Positions 1 through 13,051 are shown, counted from the stretch's first letter. The stretch: DNA of 64,000 nt from Lepus europaeus (GCF_033115175.1 NC_084837.1:67169266-67233265), one strand, 5' to 3'. A program made the numbers and translations. Notes: generated from the letters alone by a model not told the origin.

Positions 1-212
1 TCTCATTTACTAGTGGGAGCCTCCTAGAAGAACTTTAATCAGGGGCAAGCAATTGGCCACTAGTTTTTAAGATGTTTTAATAAATTTTTAACTGTAAAAA
101 TCAGACAGTCATACACTTTATATTTATAAAGATGCATAGCCACAGAAATTGATGATATACAGATGTGAATGGCTATTAACATTTAAGGCCAATAATTAAA
201 GATTATTTCAAG

Positions 213-520
213 GGGTGGGCATTACAGCACAGTAGGTTGATTTTCCAGGTGGGATGACTGCACATCCTATTGGAGTCCTGGCTGCTCTGCTCCTGATCCA
301 GCTTACTGCTAATGCACCTGGGAAGGCAGCAGATGATGATGGCCCAAGTATCTGTGGCCCTGCTGCTCATGTTGAGACATGGATGAAGATCTGGGATCCT
401 GGCTTCTGCTTAGCTCACTCCTTGCTGTTGCAGACATTTGGGGAGTCAACCAGCAAATGGAAGAGCTCTCTGTCTCTCCCTCTCTCTCTGTCACTCTGCT
501 TTTCAAATAAATAAATCATT
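213..520 (+). repeat. CSINE (rabbit C repeat), divergent copy
   Basis: Family description used for all CSINE entries: a tRNA-like head, a middle part ending near a GAACCAGC-type motif, a CT-rich tract and an A-rich tail often with AAATAAATAAA. Minus-strand copies show the mirror image with a T-rich start. This copy is plus and quite diverged in the head. Confidence 0.8.
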
Positions 521-2126
521 TTTTCAAATTACTTTAAAACCTCTTAATTAGGTTGATCATACTTTTCAATTTCCCCAGGACAGTCCCAGTTTATGTTTGT
601 TTTCTTAGCATAATTATTAACAGTACCCCATTTCACTATCAAAACATCCTGGTGTGGATGCTAAATTATACAGCTAACCCAGCAGATCTGCCAGAAGTAC
701 TGGATACCCAGTTAAATTTGCATTTCAGATAAACAACAAATAATTTTTTAGTATAAGCATGTCCAACGCAACACTTCAGACATATTGGGAACCCTGGGAA
801 AGTGTGAGTGTGCTTGTTACATCTGACAACCCATAACCCAGTGACAATTTTTCTAAACACTTAGAATTACCTCACTTGGTAAATTTTCAGATAAGGTAAA
901 CCTACACACAAAATAAAGTAAAACAAAACCATAAACAGAGCTCCTTGGCACAAAGACGCTCACTCTTACAAGGTCCACTGTGCTCCTGCAACCTACAGCT
1001 GAAAATTCAGTTGTCTACACTATGAATGCTAATACCTGCCAGTGGTTAACAGTACTGGAATCCTGGTGGTTCCTAGAGATCTCATAGACTAATGCTACCA
1101 AAGATATTCCCTTTCTAGCAATTAATAAGGAGTGTGCCATATAGTCTAGTTTCTTCAGTGAAAAGAAAAGAGACTGTTAGTTTTTATTAATCAGCTGTCA
1201 AAATGCCTTTTAGAGCAAGTACTGAGAAATGAAAAGGAAGAAAAAGAAAACAAAATTTTAAGTAGATTTTAGGGGTGAGATTTATAATTAAGAAGTACAA
1301 GTATAAGGCATAGACAGGACTATTTAGCTAATATTAATACGAGCATTTACTCTGATAAAACAAGCAAAAAGCTCTTTCAAGGTGAAAAAATTAAATTTTG
1401 GAAAAATACCATGAATAGGACTAATTAGTGTTTAAACTTTTTTCTTTACAGTATTTTTTATGTGATGAATGCAGATAAAGATAAGCATTCTTTTTAATCC
1501 ACATGCTTAAGAGAGAGTGACGCTTTCAATCAACAACCAAATTATACTTGTTCCAATCTTATTCTTACTTTGGGTAGGTCTTCAGTCACAGAGCTTACAA
1601 TAAAGTTTTCAAGACAAATGGAGTACATATAAGATTGATTTCATTTTCTTAAAGGAGACTCAGGAACTTTCACAACTGGAACTCTAGATTTCTATTAAAG
1701 TTACTACCCTATTAGCTTCAGGTAAACTTGAATGGTCATATTTAAATCTAAATGGAAATTTAGCAAATTAAATATTTTAAAAGAGATTTTTATGAAAATG
1801 CTGGGACCTATTAGTACATCAGTTCTAACATATTTTGCTACTTTGTACATGTAGGGTAAGCTATGGTATGATTAAATCATTTTACCTGGCTGAATTTAGC
1901 ATTGGAGGAAGGAGTAAGATGACTGAATATTTATTTTTTGCTGTAAGATTACTTGGGCCTTATCATAGAGCTGGAATATAAGCAACTCTTTTTTTTTTTT
2001 TTTCTGCACCAAACTAATCTTTTAATTCCACTTCCTTGAACTAGCTAAAGTAGTATACCCATACATATATTTAATCAAAGTAAACACAACTTCCCCCGGG
2101 GCTTAACCAACAGCTTAAATTCTCAC

Positions 2127-2464
2127 TTTTTTTTTTTTTTAAGATTTATTTATTTATTTTAAAGTCAGAGTTAGACAGAGAGGAGAGGCAGAAGCAGAGA
2201 GAGAGGTCTTCCATCTGATGGTTCACTCCCCAACTGGCTGCAATGGCCGGAGCTGCGCTGATCCGAAGCCAGGAGCCAAGAGCTTCTTCCGGGTCTCCCA
2301 CATGGGTGCAGGGGCCCAAGGACTTGGGCCATCTTCTACTGCTTTCCCAGGCCATAGCAGAGAGTTGGATCAGAAGTGGAGCACCTGGGTCTCGAACCGA
2401 TGCCCATATGGATGCTGGCATTTCAGGCTAGGGCTTTAACTTGCTATGCCACAGTGCTGGCCCC
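2127..2464 (-). repeat. CSINE, near full length
   Basis: Minus-strand copy with a 14-T tail at its left end. It is flanked by the direct repeat AATTCTCACTTT (2118 on the left, 2468 on the right), a clear target-site duplication. Confidence 0.92.
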
Positions 2465-3052
2465 TTGAATTCTCACTTTCATAAAGGCCAAACGGGGATT
2501 CGTGACCAGCAGGGAACTTGGGACCTGGGTTCCTTCCATCTTGACATCCTTTCTCTTCTGTCTTCCATGGCTTCCACATGATCTGCACTCAGTCCATGGC
2601 TGGGGAGAGTGGTTAGGGACCCACCGGTCATCTCCCTCCCATTCTACTGGCCAGAGCCCTGTAGTGTGTCACTACCTCGCTATAACCGGGACTGTGTGCC
2701 CAGAGGAAAAGAAAGTATATGCAAGTGGCTAGTCCCTCTCTGGCACACGTCCCCATATCTCTGATATATCTCATTTTCACAGGATTCTGCGTGAGTCACA
2801 CACTATTCCCATTTTCTAGGTTGGATGACTCCAACTTTGAAAAAGTTAAGTAGCTTTCCTAAAAATCACAGTTATTGGTGACGGAGCTGCAATTCAAACC
2901 TAGGGTTATTTGAATAAATCCATCCTCTTTCCACTGCATTTATGCTATTTTACCCCACCCCTGCTATCCCCCAGAAAAAATGTATAAGCAACTCTATGGT
3001 GAATGATCTAAATCAGACTGAAATATATTCTGAATTTAACATATAAAGAATA

Positions 3053-3318
3053 GGGGCCCACACTGTGGTGTAGCGGGTTAAGCTGCCGCCTGCAGTGCCG
3101 GCATCCCATATGGGTGCCAGTTCGAGACCTGGCTGCTCCACTTCCAATCCAGCTCTCTGCTATGGCCTGGGAAAGCAGTGGAAGATGGCCCAAGGCCTTG
3201 GGCCCCTGCACCTACATGGGAAACCTGGAAAAAGCGCCTGGCTCCTGGCTTCGGATCGGCACAGCTCTGGCTGTTGCAGCCATCTGGGGGAATGAACCAG
3301 CAGATGGAAGACTCTCTT

Positions 3319-3349
<31 letters not shown>

Positions 3350-3418
3350 TTCTCTGCCTCTCCTTTTCTGTGTTTAACTGTGACTTTCAAGTAAAATAAA
3401 TAAACCTTAAAAAAAAAA
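3053..3418 (+). repeat. CSINE, near full length
   Basis: Plus-strand copy starting GGGGCCCACACTGTGG with a long CT/CTTT tract and A-tail. The flanks share AAGAATA as a short target-site duplication. Confidence 0.92.
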
Positions 3419-3474
3419 GAAGAATAAAAATTTTGGTTTGAATAGCTAATACATACTAAAAACAAAGATATAAT

Positions 3475-3805
3475 GGGGGGGTGTGTATTTGGCTTAGTAG
3501 TTAAGAAGCGAGTTAATATGCCCAGGTCCCACATTGCAACACTGGGTTCAATACCCAACTCTAGCTCCTGACTCCAGCTTCCTACTAATGCAGACCCTGG
3601 GAGGCAGCTGTGATAGCTCAAGCAACTGGGTTCCTGCCACCAGTTGGAGATCTGGATTGAGTTCCCAGCTTCAGCCTGGCCCAGTCCTAGACATTTGGGC
3701 ATTTCAGGAATGAACAAGTGGGTAGGAATTCTCTATGTCTATCTGTCTTTCTCTTGTTGTGTCTCAAATAAAACAAATAAAAAGTAAAATAGAAAAAAAA
3801 GAAAA
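3475..3805 (+). repeat. Old, divergent CSINE-like SINE
   Basis: Plus-strand element with a head of the GTGTATTTGGCTTAGTAGTT type, typical of the older members, and an A-rich end near 3760-3805. It lies only 56 bases from the preceding copy. Confidence 0.7.
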
Positions 3806-3930
3806 ATGCAAATCGGAGAAACCAGATGATAATCAAGCTTTGATATTATAAAATATGAAATTTATTGCATTTTTATTATAAAACATGAAATTGCCTAAAC
3901 TAAGGGTTTTCTTTTTGGTTGTTGTTGTTG

Positions 3931-4243
3931 TTTTTAAAGCTTTATTTATTTATTTGGAAGGCAGAGAGAGGAAGAGAAAGACAGACAGACAGACAGACAA
4001 TCTTCCACCCACTGATTTATTCCCCAAATGGCTGCAGAGCTGGGCCAGTCCACAGCCAGGAGCCTGGGTCTTCCACATGGGTATAGAGGCCCAAGGACTT
4101 GGGCCATAGTAGGCTGCTTTCCCAGGTAGTTTAGCAGGGAGCTTGATTGGAAGTAGAGCATCTGGGACTCAAATTGGCACCCACATGGGATGCCAGTGTT
4201 GCAGGTGGTGACTTAACACATGGTACCACAACACTAGTCCCCC
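3931..4243 (-). repeat. CSINE, divergent
   Basis: Minus-strand copy beginning TTTTTAAAGCTTTATTTATT, with a GACA tetranucleotide run (about 3979-3999) in place of the usual GA tract. Confidence 0.85.
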
Positions 4244-4487
4244 AAAACTAGGAGTTTTAAAGGATCACATGAAAAACACTAAAGTCCTTCTCCATTATTC
4301 TCTGTCACAGTATCTTATTCATTATATTTGTGCCTATATATTAACAGTATTTAGTGCCTGGCCCCCCACTCTACTATTATTCATTTATTCAATAGGTAAC
4401 ACCAATCAGTGAATGAATAATTTGCTTCAACCATATAAAACACAATCAACCCAAACATAATAGTATTTGTTTCAAAACTGCTGCATA

Positions 4488-4599
4488 GCACGGTGCGCCG
4501 GCCGCAGCGCGCCAGCTGTGGCGGCCATTGGAGGGTGAACCAACGGCAAAAGGAAGACCTTTCTCTCTGTCTCTCTCTCTCACTGTCCACTCTGCCTGT

Positions 4600-4641
<42 letters not shown>

Positions 4642-4660
4642 AACCAAAAACCAAAAAACA
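4488..4660 (+). repeat. Young CSINE, 5'-truncated, with long A-tail
   Basis: Only the 3' half of a young-type copy is present, starting at GCACGGTGCGCCGG and ending in an uninterrupted A run of about 40 bases. It is flanked by the target-site duplication AAAACTGCTGCATA / AAACCTGCTGCATA (4474-4487 and 4661-4674), so the truncation happened at insertion. Confidence 0.9.
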
Positions 4661-6111
4661 AAACCTGCTGCATAAATGTTCTGGTGTATCATAACAGTTA
4701 ACTTTGCTAATGCTATGATGCCAATAATGAGTATATTTCACTTAAGTTACTTAACACTTGCCTTTCTATTGCCTTCAAGAACTACATACAATATAGCAAA
4801 TGTCTAAAGACAGGTTTCAGAGGTCTGCACAGATGAGTAGGGGAGGAGAGTAGAGATAACATTCCTTTTGCTTTGTTTTATGCTGCTTCTCTTTTTCTTT
4901 TTCCAATAGAAGCTATGAAGAAAAAGGAAAGCTTTACCTAGGATTTCCAAACCAGTACAACATATGTATTTCATCTCAGCCACAGAGAGCTTTCTGCCCT
5001 CAGGCTAAAGGAATCATATAGGATTTTCAGCAGTCCACTGTTGCCCCCAGAATGCCGAACTAAACCCCAAGGATTATCTGTGGATCTTCTCATCTTCTAT
5101 CCTAAATAATGCCCTACTCCTTCCTTCTTACCATTCCCGCTACACCACACCCGAGGCGCCTGCCTCTCTCAATTAGACTTCTGGCTGTCCGATACTGACC
5201 ACTTTATTCTCATCTTCTTTCTGCCTCAAAAACTCATTTCTAGGAGGTTCTAGAAACCTTTTCTTTTCCTATAGATATTTAGGTGATCTGACTTAATTCT
5301 ACTAAGATGCGAATAATTACTAGGCATAATAACTCTTGGTGGAGTGAGAAAGCTGCTAAAATAAACCACTAACTAGGGAGAAGAGATTATATTTTGTTTG
5401 TTTTTACTGTGCATTTAGAGGAAGATTTTTTTTAGCTGAATTCTTTCTGCTCTTTTAGCATCAGGGTATTAAAAAACAACCTACACAGAATTAGCACTGT
5501 GACCATACCCTACTCCAAGACAACCCTTTATCTAGTTGGATGTGCCAGAATTCTGCTCTGGAGAAGTTCACACTGCTACAAGACTCCTATACCAACACTC
5601 TGCCATTAATCCAGACTGAGGATTTGCATTCCTACAATGCAAATCTTGCTTTTTGTTTCAAATACTAACAACTCTGCTTTGTATAGTCCTTTCACTATCT
5701 TTAATCACATTGATATATAAAGAAAAGCCACATAAATAAAATCATTACTTTAATAATCTCCAAAGGAAGATAAAGGCAGGAAGTAGGCAAGAAGTACATT
5801 ACAATGGCATTTCCCCTTTGGAAGATAATGCTATTCCTGCTGAGAACTTGTGAAATTGCTCCTACAGTGTGGTTTCCTTAACTTCTATTGGTTCCCAGAA
5901 TAAGATGATATACCCACAATCAAATAAATTCAGGCATTTAAAAATAACTCACATATGGCTCCTACTCTGTTCTCCCTCTTCGCACAGTAAGCTCCTACTG
6001 TAGTTCAATGTAAAATAATAAAGATGGAAAGAAAAGTAAAAACCAGACTGATTTTGCACTATCTGTGAGTCTATGTAAAGGGGAAAAAAAAGTAGTGAAA
6101 AACAGAATTGA

Positions 6112-6416
6112 GGAGTGGATGCTGGTGCAGTTAGTATGCTGCTTGGGATGCCTGCGTCTCTTGTCAGAGTGCCTGGTTTGGAGTCCTGGCTTTAATTCCG
6201 ACTTTAATTTTTGCTATTGGGTACTCTGGGCAGCAGCAAGTACTTGGGTCCTTGCTACTCGTGCAGGAGACCTGGATTGAATTCCCAGCTCTTGGCTTTG
6301 TCTTGGCCCACCCCTGGTTGTTGCTGGCATTTGGGGAATAAACCAGCAGATGAAAGATCTCCGCTGTCTGTCTTGTTTCTCTTTGCCTTTCAAATAAACA
6401 AAAAACAAAAACAAAA
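6112..6416 (+). repeat. Old, divergent CSINE-like SINE
   Basis: Plus-strand element with GAGTGGATGCTGGTGCAGTTAG head, the TGGATTGAATTCCCAGCTC middle and TTTCAAATAAACAAAA end typical of the old subfamily. Confidence 0.75.
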
Positions 6417-6770
6417 CAATACCCAGAGCTGACTCCTGGAACAGACACTCAGGTTTATCCTATAAATCTAAAAATACCTTACTTTTACCTTGACTGAATG
6501 ATTTTTGCTAAAATGAACTTTGTTACATTGCCAAAAAAAGTTGCCAAAGACCTGTAATTTAAAAAGTACATATTTAATAATGTGATTTAATCATCCAGGT
6601 GAGTCATCTTACTTTTCGCCTACTACATAGCTGAGGATAGTTAAGCTGAGACAATAAGAGTTTCAACTGGGAGAGAGGGAAGGTAGGGAGCATTTTGAGA
6701 ATCAAGTCTGGTAGGATGACATACTGGCAGATAGATGCTGGAGGAACATAGAAGACAAGGACCAACACTT

Positions 6771-7086
6771 GGCCGGTGCTGCGGCTCACTTGGCTAATCC
6801 TCCACCTGTGGCACCGGCACACTGGGTTCTAGTCCCGGCTGGGGTGCCGGATTCTGTCCTGGTTGCTCCTCTTCCAGTCCAGCTCTCTGCTGTGGCCCAG
6901 GAAGGCAGTGGAGGATGGCCCAAGTGCTTGGGCCCTGCACCTGCATGGGAGACCAGGAGGAAGCACCCGCTCCTAGCTTCGGATCGGTGCAGTGCGCTGG
7001 CTGTAGCGGCCATTTGGGGGGTGGACCAATGGAAAAGGAAGACCTTTCTCTCTGTCTCTGTCTCTCACTGTCTAACTCTGCCTGTC

Positions 7087-7115
<29 letters not shown>
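6771..7115 (+). repeat. Young CSINE, full length
   Basis: Plus-strand copy of the young type: GGCCGGTGCTGCGGCTCACT head, GGTTCTAGTCCC in the position of a Pol III B-box, GGAAAAGGAAGACCTTTCTC before the CT tract, and a pure A-tail of about 29 bases. Confidence 0.93.
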
Positions 7116-7117
<2 letters not shown>

Positions 7118-7884
7118 AGACTAACACTGGTTGTTTCTGTGTGTCTGTACCATGTTAGGCACTTTATATACCTCAGTGTCTTACCTTGTTTATTTTTCAC
7201 AATTTTGCCATACAAGCATTATCATCTCTACAGAAAATGACAACAACAAAAAACCTCACCAACTCCTACTTAGAGAGATTAACTTTGCAAAAGTGCATTT
7301 AGATCTCAAATTTGAACCAAAGACATTTTGATCACAAAGATCCTAAGTGTTAAGTACCAAAGCAAATAAATATGGCTTGCCTCTCACTGAGATAAGGAAG
7401 AAGGAACTCCTGTTTATATTTCTTCCTGCACCCAAGAAGACCTATATATAAGTCAAGTTGTATTATATAGCTATGTTAAGGATCAAATAAAATTTCATAG
7501 CCTAGTCTGTGAACGTGACCGTAGTTTTAAAAGTATAGATTAGTATTTTTAATTTCCAAATATTTAGTTCCAAAATTTCAGAAATGTCTACTTCCAGTTT
7601 GGAAATTGATTTAATTTGTTGCAACAAAAATGATTTGAGAATTATGAGTGATCCTGAATTATCTGTTCCAAGGTTTCAAGTCCTCATTTACTCAGCCTGA
7701 ATATGCAACGATTTGATTAATAATTTCTTACATGGCATTTGGTGACAGACACACAAAGTATAATATTACCCGTTCCTGACCCTATTTAACACCTGGTCTA
7801 GAAGGAGACAGTTTCAGAAAAACAGCTATAAAGGATGTGAGAAATGCTATTGAGCAGGTATAAATTGTGGTAAGACAACACAAT

Positions 7885-8213
7885 GGGAGGCCATCGCTGT
7901 GGTGCAGTGGGCTAAGCTTCTGCTGGTAAGTGCTGGCATCCTATATGGGCACAGGTTCCTGTCCTGACCACTCCTCTTCCAAACCAGCTCTCTGTAATGG
8001 CTTGGGAAAGCAGTAGAAGATCGCCCAAATGCTTGGACCCACGCACCTACGTGGGAGACCAGAAGAAGCTCCTGGCTCCTGGCTTCAGACTGGCTCAGCT
8101 CTAGCTGTTGTGGCCATTTGGGGAGTGAACCAGTGCATGGAAGACCTTTCTCTCTTTCTCTCTGCCTGTAGTTCTACCTCTTAAATAAGTAAATAAAATA
8201 TTTTTTTAAAAAA
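7885..8213 (+). repeat. CSINE, full length
   Basis: Plus-strand copy with an A/T-rich tail TAAATAAAATATTTTTTTAAAA that runs directly into the next SINE. Confidence 0.88.
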
Positions 8214-8218
8214 GGATA

Positions 8219-8556
8219 GGCCAGTGCCGCAGCTCACTTGGCTTATCCTCTGCCTGTGGCGCCGGCACACCAGGTTCTAGTCCCGGTTGGGGCGCCGGAT
8301 TCTGTCCCGGTTGCTCCTCTTCCAGTCCAGCTCTCTGCTGTGGCCCGGGAACACAGTGGAGGATGGCCCAAGTGCTTGGGCCCTGCACCCGCATGGGAGA
8401 CCAGGAGGAAGCACCTGGCTTCTGGCTTTGGATCGCCACAGCGCACCGGCCGTAGTGGCCATTTAGAGGTGGACCAATGGAAAAGGAAGACCTTTTTGTC
8501 TGTCTCTCTCTCTCTCACTGTCTAACTCTGCCTGTCACAAAAAAAAAAAAAAAAAA
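8219..8556 (+). repeat. Young CSINE inserted into the tail of the previous one
   Basis: Plus-strand copy, young type, bounded by AAAGGATA on both sides. The duplicated target is the end of the preceding SINE tail, so this is the later insertion. Confidence 0.92.
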
Positions 8557-8958
8557 AAAGGATAAACTTACATTATGCTACTACTATCTGGTTATCATTC
8601 AGATATAAACCCTACTTTAAACCCAAACTCATAAATAGATAAATCAAGAGTTATTTCATTGTAATTCTTCATTATATATTATATAAAAGACATTTCAAGA
8701 GGTAGCTTAACCCACTGTGCCACAAGAGCTTTTTCTTCTATGTTTCTTCTTCAAAATATTTTACTGTTTTATTATTCTGTGTATATTTATAATTTAAAAA
8801 CTACTCTTTCGTTCTTTTAAGTCACTTCTTTCTTTAGGGAAATTTTTGTTACATTAGTTTTGGTTATTTTCTTTCATTTTGTTGGCTGTCCTCATATTCA
8901 GGAACATTCCTGGTTGTGCGTTCACAGTTAGGGCAGAAAGATAAAGAAACTGCCTTTT

Positions 8959-9651
8959 GGGGCTGGCACTGAGGCATAGTGGGTGAAGTCACTGCCTCCA
9001 GTGCCGGCGTCCCATGTGGGCACCAGTTCGAGTCCCGGCTGCTCCACTTTTTTTTTTTTTCTTTTTAAGATTTATTTATTTTACTTGAAAGTCACAGTTA
9101 CATAGAGAGAGGAGAGGCAGAGAGAAAGAAAGAGGGAGAGAGAGGGAGAGAAAGGGGTCTTCCATCCGCTGGTTCATTCCCCAGATGGATGTGAAGGCCA
9201 GAGCTGTGCTGATCCGAAATCAGGAACCAGGAGCTTCTTCCGAGTCTCCCACATAGGTGCAGGGACCCAAGGACTTCGACCATCTTCTACTGGTTTCCTA
9301 GTCCATAGCAGAGAGCTGGATTGGAAGTGGAGCAGCCAGGTCTTGAACCGGTGCCCATATGGGATGCCAGCAATGCAGGTGACGACGGCTTTATCACCAC
9401 GCCACAGCGTCAGCCCCACTGCTCCACTTTTGATCCAGCTCTCTGCTATGGTCTGGGAAGGCAGTAGAGGATGGCCAGGCTCCTATACCCATAAAGGAGA
9501 TCCAGAGGAAGCTCCTAGAGCCTGGCTTTGGATAGGCCCAGCTTTGGCTATTGCAGCCATGTGGGGAGTGGGCCAGTGAATAGAAGACCACTCTCTCTCT
9601 CTCTGTGTAACTCTGCCTTTCAAATAAAGGGAAAAATTAAACAACAACAAC

Positions 9652-9685
<34 letters not shown>

Positions 9686-9708
9686 GAAAGGAAAAAAAAA
9701 AAAAGAAA
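8959..9708 (+). repeat. CSINE split by a second CSINE
   Basis: The head is at 8959-9050 and the body resumes at 9431, ending in a complex A/AAAG tail to 9708. The outer flanks share an imperfect AAAGAAACTGCCTTTTG / AAAGAAACTTTCTTTTG duplication. The interruption is the next entry. Confidence 0.9.
9051..9417 (-). repeat. CSINE nested in a CSINE
   Basis: Minus-strand full-length copy inserted within the outer element. The outer sequence CTGCTCCACTTT is duplicated exactly at 9039-9050 and 9419-9430. Confidence 0.94.
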
Positions 9709-10656
9709 GAAAGAAACTTTCTTTTGCAAAAAAGGATATGTTGAAAGGATAGACCAGAAGTGAACTAAAAGGGTTACCAATAAGGGATGTAGGGCGTAGC
9801 AGAGAAGAACAAAAGCATTAATGTGAGCAGAAGGGAAACCAGGCTCTTTGACAGCAGAATCCTATATTCCAGGAGGAAAAAGACTTATTTTAAAGCACTG
9901 ACATCCACACTAGATGTCTTGGTTTTCCCCATTTTGTCCAATTTGTTTCTAGAAGAATATCTGTGTTTTCCATGGAGGAAAATGTAGCCTGCTTAAATGG
10001 AAGTGGAGGTGAGAAGGCAGGTAATGGCACAGCAAAACCACTGGAAGCAGTTTTCCATCATGATTCCACGCAGCTTTGCTGTTTTCAGTCCCAATTCTCA
10101 CTCTGCTCATCTCATTGCCTGAGCTTCTTTGGAGAACTGTTGGGCTGGTCCAATTCACTGTTCAGAGTATACTCTAGGCTGTAGCTTCTTGGCTTCCTTC
10201 CTCCTTAAACCCATTCCTATTCACTTTCCAACTTCTAGAATTTTCTTGTTTATTGGTGACCCAATCAACTGGTTCTTTTGTTGTTTTGGTACTTCTATGT
10301 TTTCATTTTAATGGACTCTCAGAGAAACAGGAGCCAAACACTAATATCTAGTCCACCATTTTGGAACTTAGCAATTGTAAGGAAAGAGAAAGAAAGATCT
10401 GACTTTCTAAAGAAACTTCCCAAAGACACAACAATATAAGTTCTATTTTTTCTCAGCTTTATACCATGCTTGTTATTTGTGAAGAAAAAAAGTGACATGT
10501 AGAAAATACAAGGAGTACTTCTTTGATATTCAATAGAGTTTTGATGATTATAGGTTATTAGCTTACTATACTTCTAAGTATAACACCTTCCATGTTCCAT
10601 TATTACATGTTTCTGGGGGAGAGTTTTACTGTTTTCATTAGAATTCCAAATGGTTT

Positions 10657-11050
10657 ATTTTATTTTTATTTTTTATTTTTATTATGCTTTAAAGATTTAT
10701 TTATTTATTTGAGAGGCAGCATTCCAAACAGAGAGAGGAAGAGACGGAGAGAGAGGTCATCTATCCGCTGGTTCATTCCTCAAATGGTTGTAATGGCTGG
10801 AGCTGGGCCGATCCAAAGCCAGGAGCCAGGAGCCAGGAGCCAGGAGCCAGGAGCCAGGAGCTTCTTCTGGGTCCCCCACATGGATGCAGGGGCCCAAGCA
10901 CTTGGGTGATCTTCCACTACTTTCCCAGGCTATTAGCAGGGAGCTGAATCAGAAGTGGAGCAGCCAGGACTCAAACTGGCACCCATATGGTATATGGTTT
11001 GCTGGTGCTGCAGATGGAGGCTAGCCTACTACGTGACAGCACCAGCCCCC
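10657..11050 (-). repeat. CSINE with internal AGGAGCC expansion
   Basis: Minus-strand copy with a T/TTTTA-rich tail. Between about 10820 and 10862 the unit AGGAGCC is repeated about six times where other copies have one or two. Flanks resemble CCAAATGGT / CCAAGTGGT. Confidence 0.88.
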
Positions 11051-11079
11051 CAAGTGGTACATAACCTAAAAGAGGGTTA

Positions 11080-11404
11080 TAGTGCTGTGGTGTAGTGGGT
11101 AAAAATGCTGTCTGCAGTGCCAGCATCCCATACTGGTGCTGGTTCGAGTCCCAGCTACTCCACTTTTGATTCAACTCCCTGCTAAAGTACCTGGGAAAGC
11201 ACTGGAAGATGGCCCAAGCCCCTGGGCCCCTGTCACCCATGTGGGAGACCCAGAAGAAGCTCCTGGCTCCTGGCTTTGGTCTTGCTCAGCCCTGGCTGCT
11301 GAGGCCATTTGGGGAATAAATCAGCGGATAGAAGCTCTCTGTCTCTGCCTCTGCCTCTCTGAAACTCTGTCTTTTAAATGTATAAATAAATTTTTAAAAA
11401 AAAC
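11080..11404 (+). repeat. CSINE, full length
   Basis: Plus-strand copy lacking the first few head bases. The flanks share ACCT(T)AAAAGA. Confidence 0.88.
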
Positions 11405-11423
11405 CTTAAAAGATGTTAAGAAC

Positions 11424-11757
11424 AGGCCAGCGCCGTGGCTTAACAGGCTAATCCTCCGCCTTGCAGCACCGGCACACCGGGTTCTAGTCCCAGTTGGGGC
11501 GCCGGATTCTATCCCGGTTGCCCCTCTTCCAGTCCAGCTCTCTGCTGTGGCCTGGGAGTGCAGTGGAGGATGGCCCAAGTCCTTGGGCCCTGCACCCCAT
11601 GGGAGACCAGGAGAAGCACCTGGCTCCTGCCATCGGATCAGCACGGTGCGCCGGCCGCAGCGGCCATTGGAGGGTGAACCAACGGCAAAAAGGAAGACCT
11701 TTCTCTCTGTCTCTCTCTCTCTCACTATCCACTCTGCCTGAGGGAAAAAAAAAAAAA
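11424..11757 (+). repeat. Young CSINE with 13-bp target-site duplication
   Basis: Plus-strand young-type copy. AGATGTTAAGAAC is present at 11411-11423 and 11758-11770. Its tail starts GAGGGAAAA rather than the usual GTCAAAA. Confidence 0.95.
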
Positions 11758-12291
11758 AGATGTTAAGAACCACAGGACTCAATGAAATGCACTTCCTCAA
11801 ATAGCGCTAGAAGTTAAAAATTACCTAATACGTGATATGTTTATATTTCAAATCTTAAACTGCAGGCATTTAAATCACAAAAAAAATAACATCTGAAAGT
11901 AATTTTGAAGTTAACAACCCAAGGCAACTAGTAAACAAATGACTGTATGCTGTGTTGGAAACCAGTGGAGTTTCTTTTAGGAACACATCCAAAGGGATTA
12001 CACAGTAGCTTAACAAACAATGGGACAACCTCACATAGGGCTTTTACTTTCTTGTATGGTAGCTGAGAGTGCTGAGGGAGCGAGATGCCAGTTAACTCCC
12101 TATCTGATGACCTGGACAGACCTGGAACATCACCATTTAGGTACAATGTCAAGTTTTACACAAGAAGACCCAGTGAAGAAATAAGATCTGGAAGCTGAGT
12201 TAAGCTTAGGCTAAAAAGTAACAAAGAACAGGAACTGATTGATATATTGGCCAAGTGTCAATATTCACACAAAATAAGACTACCAGATGTT

Positions 12292-12538
12292 GCAGCGTAG
12301 CAGGTAAAGCCGCCGCCTGAAGTGCCAGCATCCCATATGGGTGCTGGTTTGAGTCCCAGCTGCTCCACTTCCAATCCAGCTCTCTACTATGGCCTGGGAA
12401 AGCAGTAGAAGATGGCCCAAGTGCTTGGGCTCCTGCACCCACATGGGAGACCCAGAAGAAGCGCCTGGCTCCTGGCTTTGGATCAGCACAGCTCCAGCCA
12501 TTGCGGTCAATTGGGGAATGAACCAGCAGATGGAAGAC

Positions 12539-12570
<32 letters not shown>

Positions 12571-12635
12571 CTCCTCCTGTCTCGGTATAACTGTGACTTT
12601 AAAATAAATAAATAAATCTTAAAAAAAAAAAAAAA
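12292..12635 (+). repeat. CSINE with 15-bp target-site duplication
   Basis: Plus-strand copy missing about ten head bases, flanked by AGACTACCAGATGTT at 12277-12291 and 12636-12650. The CT tract at 12541-12567 is a pure dinucleotide run. Confidence 0.95.
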
Positions 12636-13051
12636 AGACTACCAGATGTTAACTCTGGTTCTCTGAGACAGGTTTTGCTAAATACCAACTAAATGTTAAT
12701 TTTTGGGTTCTATGCAAATGACATTCGGTCATATGGCACTCCATATAATAGCTCAGGTGATTGTTTTATACTTATTTTCAAAACAAATGAAAAAATTAAA
12801 CATCTTAGGAACATAGTAAGCAGAGATATGTAGGTAACAATGTATGATTTTAACCTTTCTAATTAAACATTAATATCTGGTTAAAATAGGTATGTAATAT
12901 ATATGTACATTTGCAGAATGTTGTTGATATAATGGCTGCAATGAAGGTCAGTCACACAGTGTCACAGTGTATTTGTACATATTATAATAATGCATAAAAG
13001 CTATGCTTTAGATACTTAAGTTGAAATACCTGAAGTGAGAGGCAGAAGCTA

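Noticed and set aside
6771-7115. tRNA genes in CSINE heads
   Set aside because: The heads keep Pol III box-like motifs but not a full cloverleaf; they are SINE promoters.
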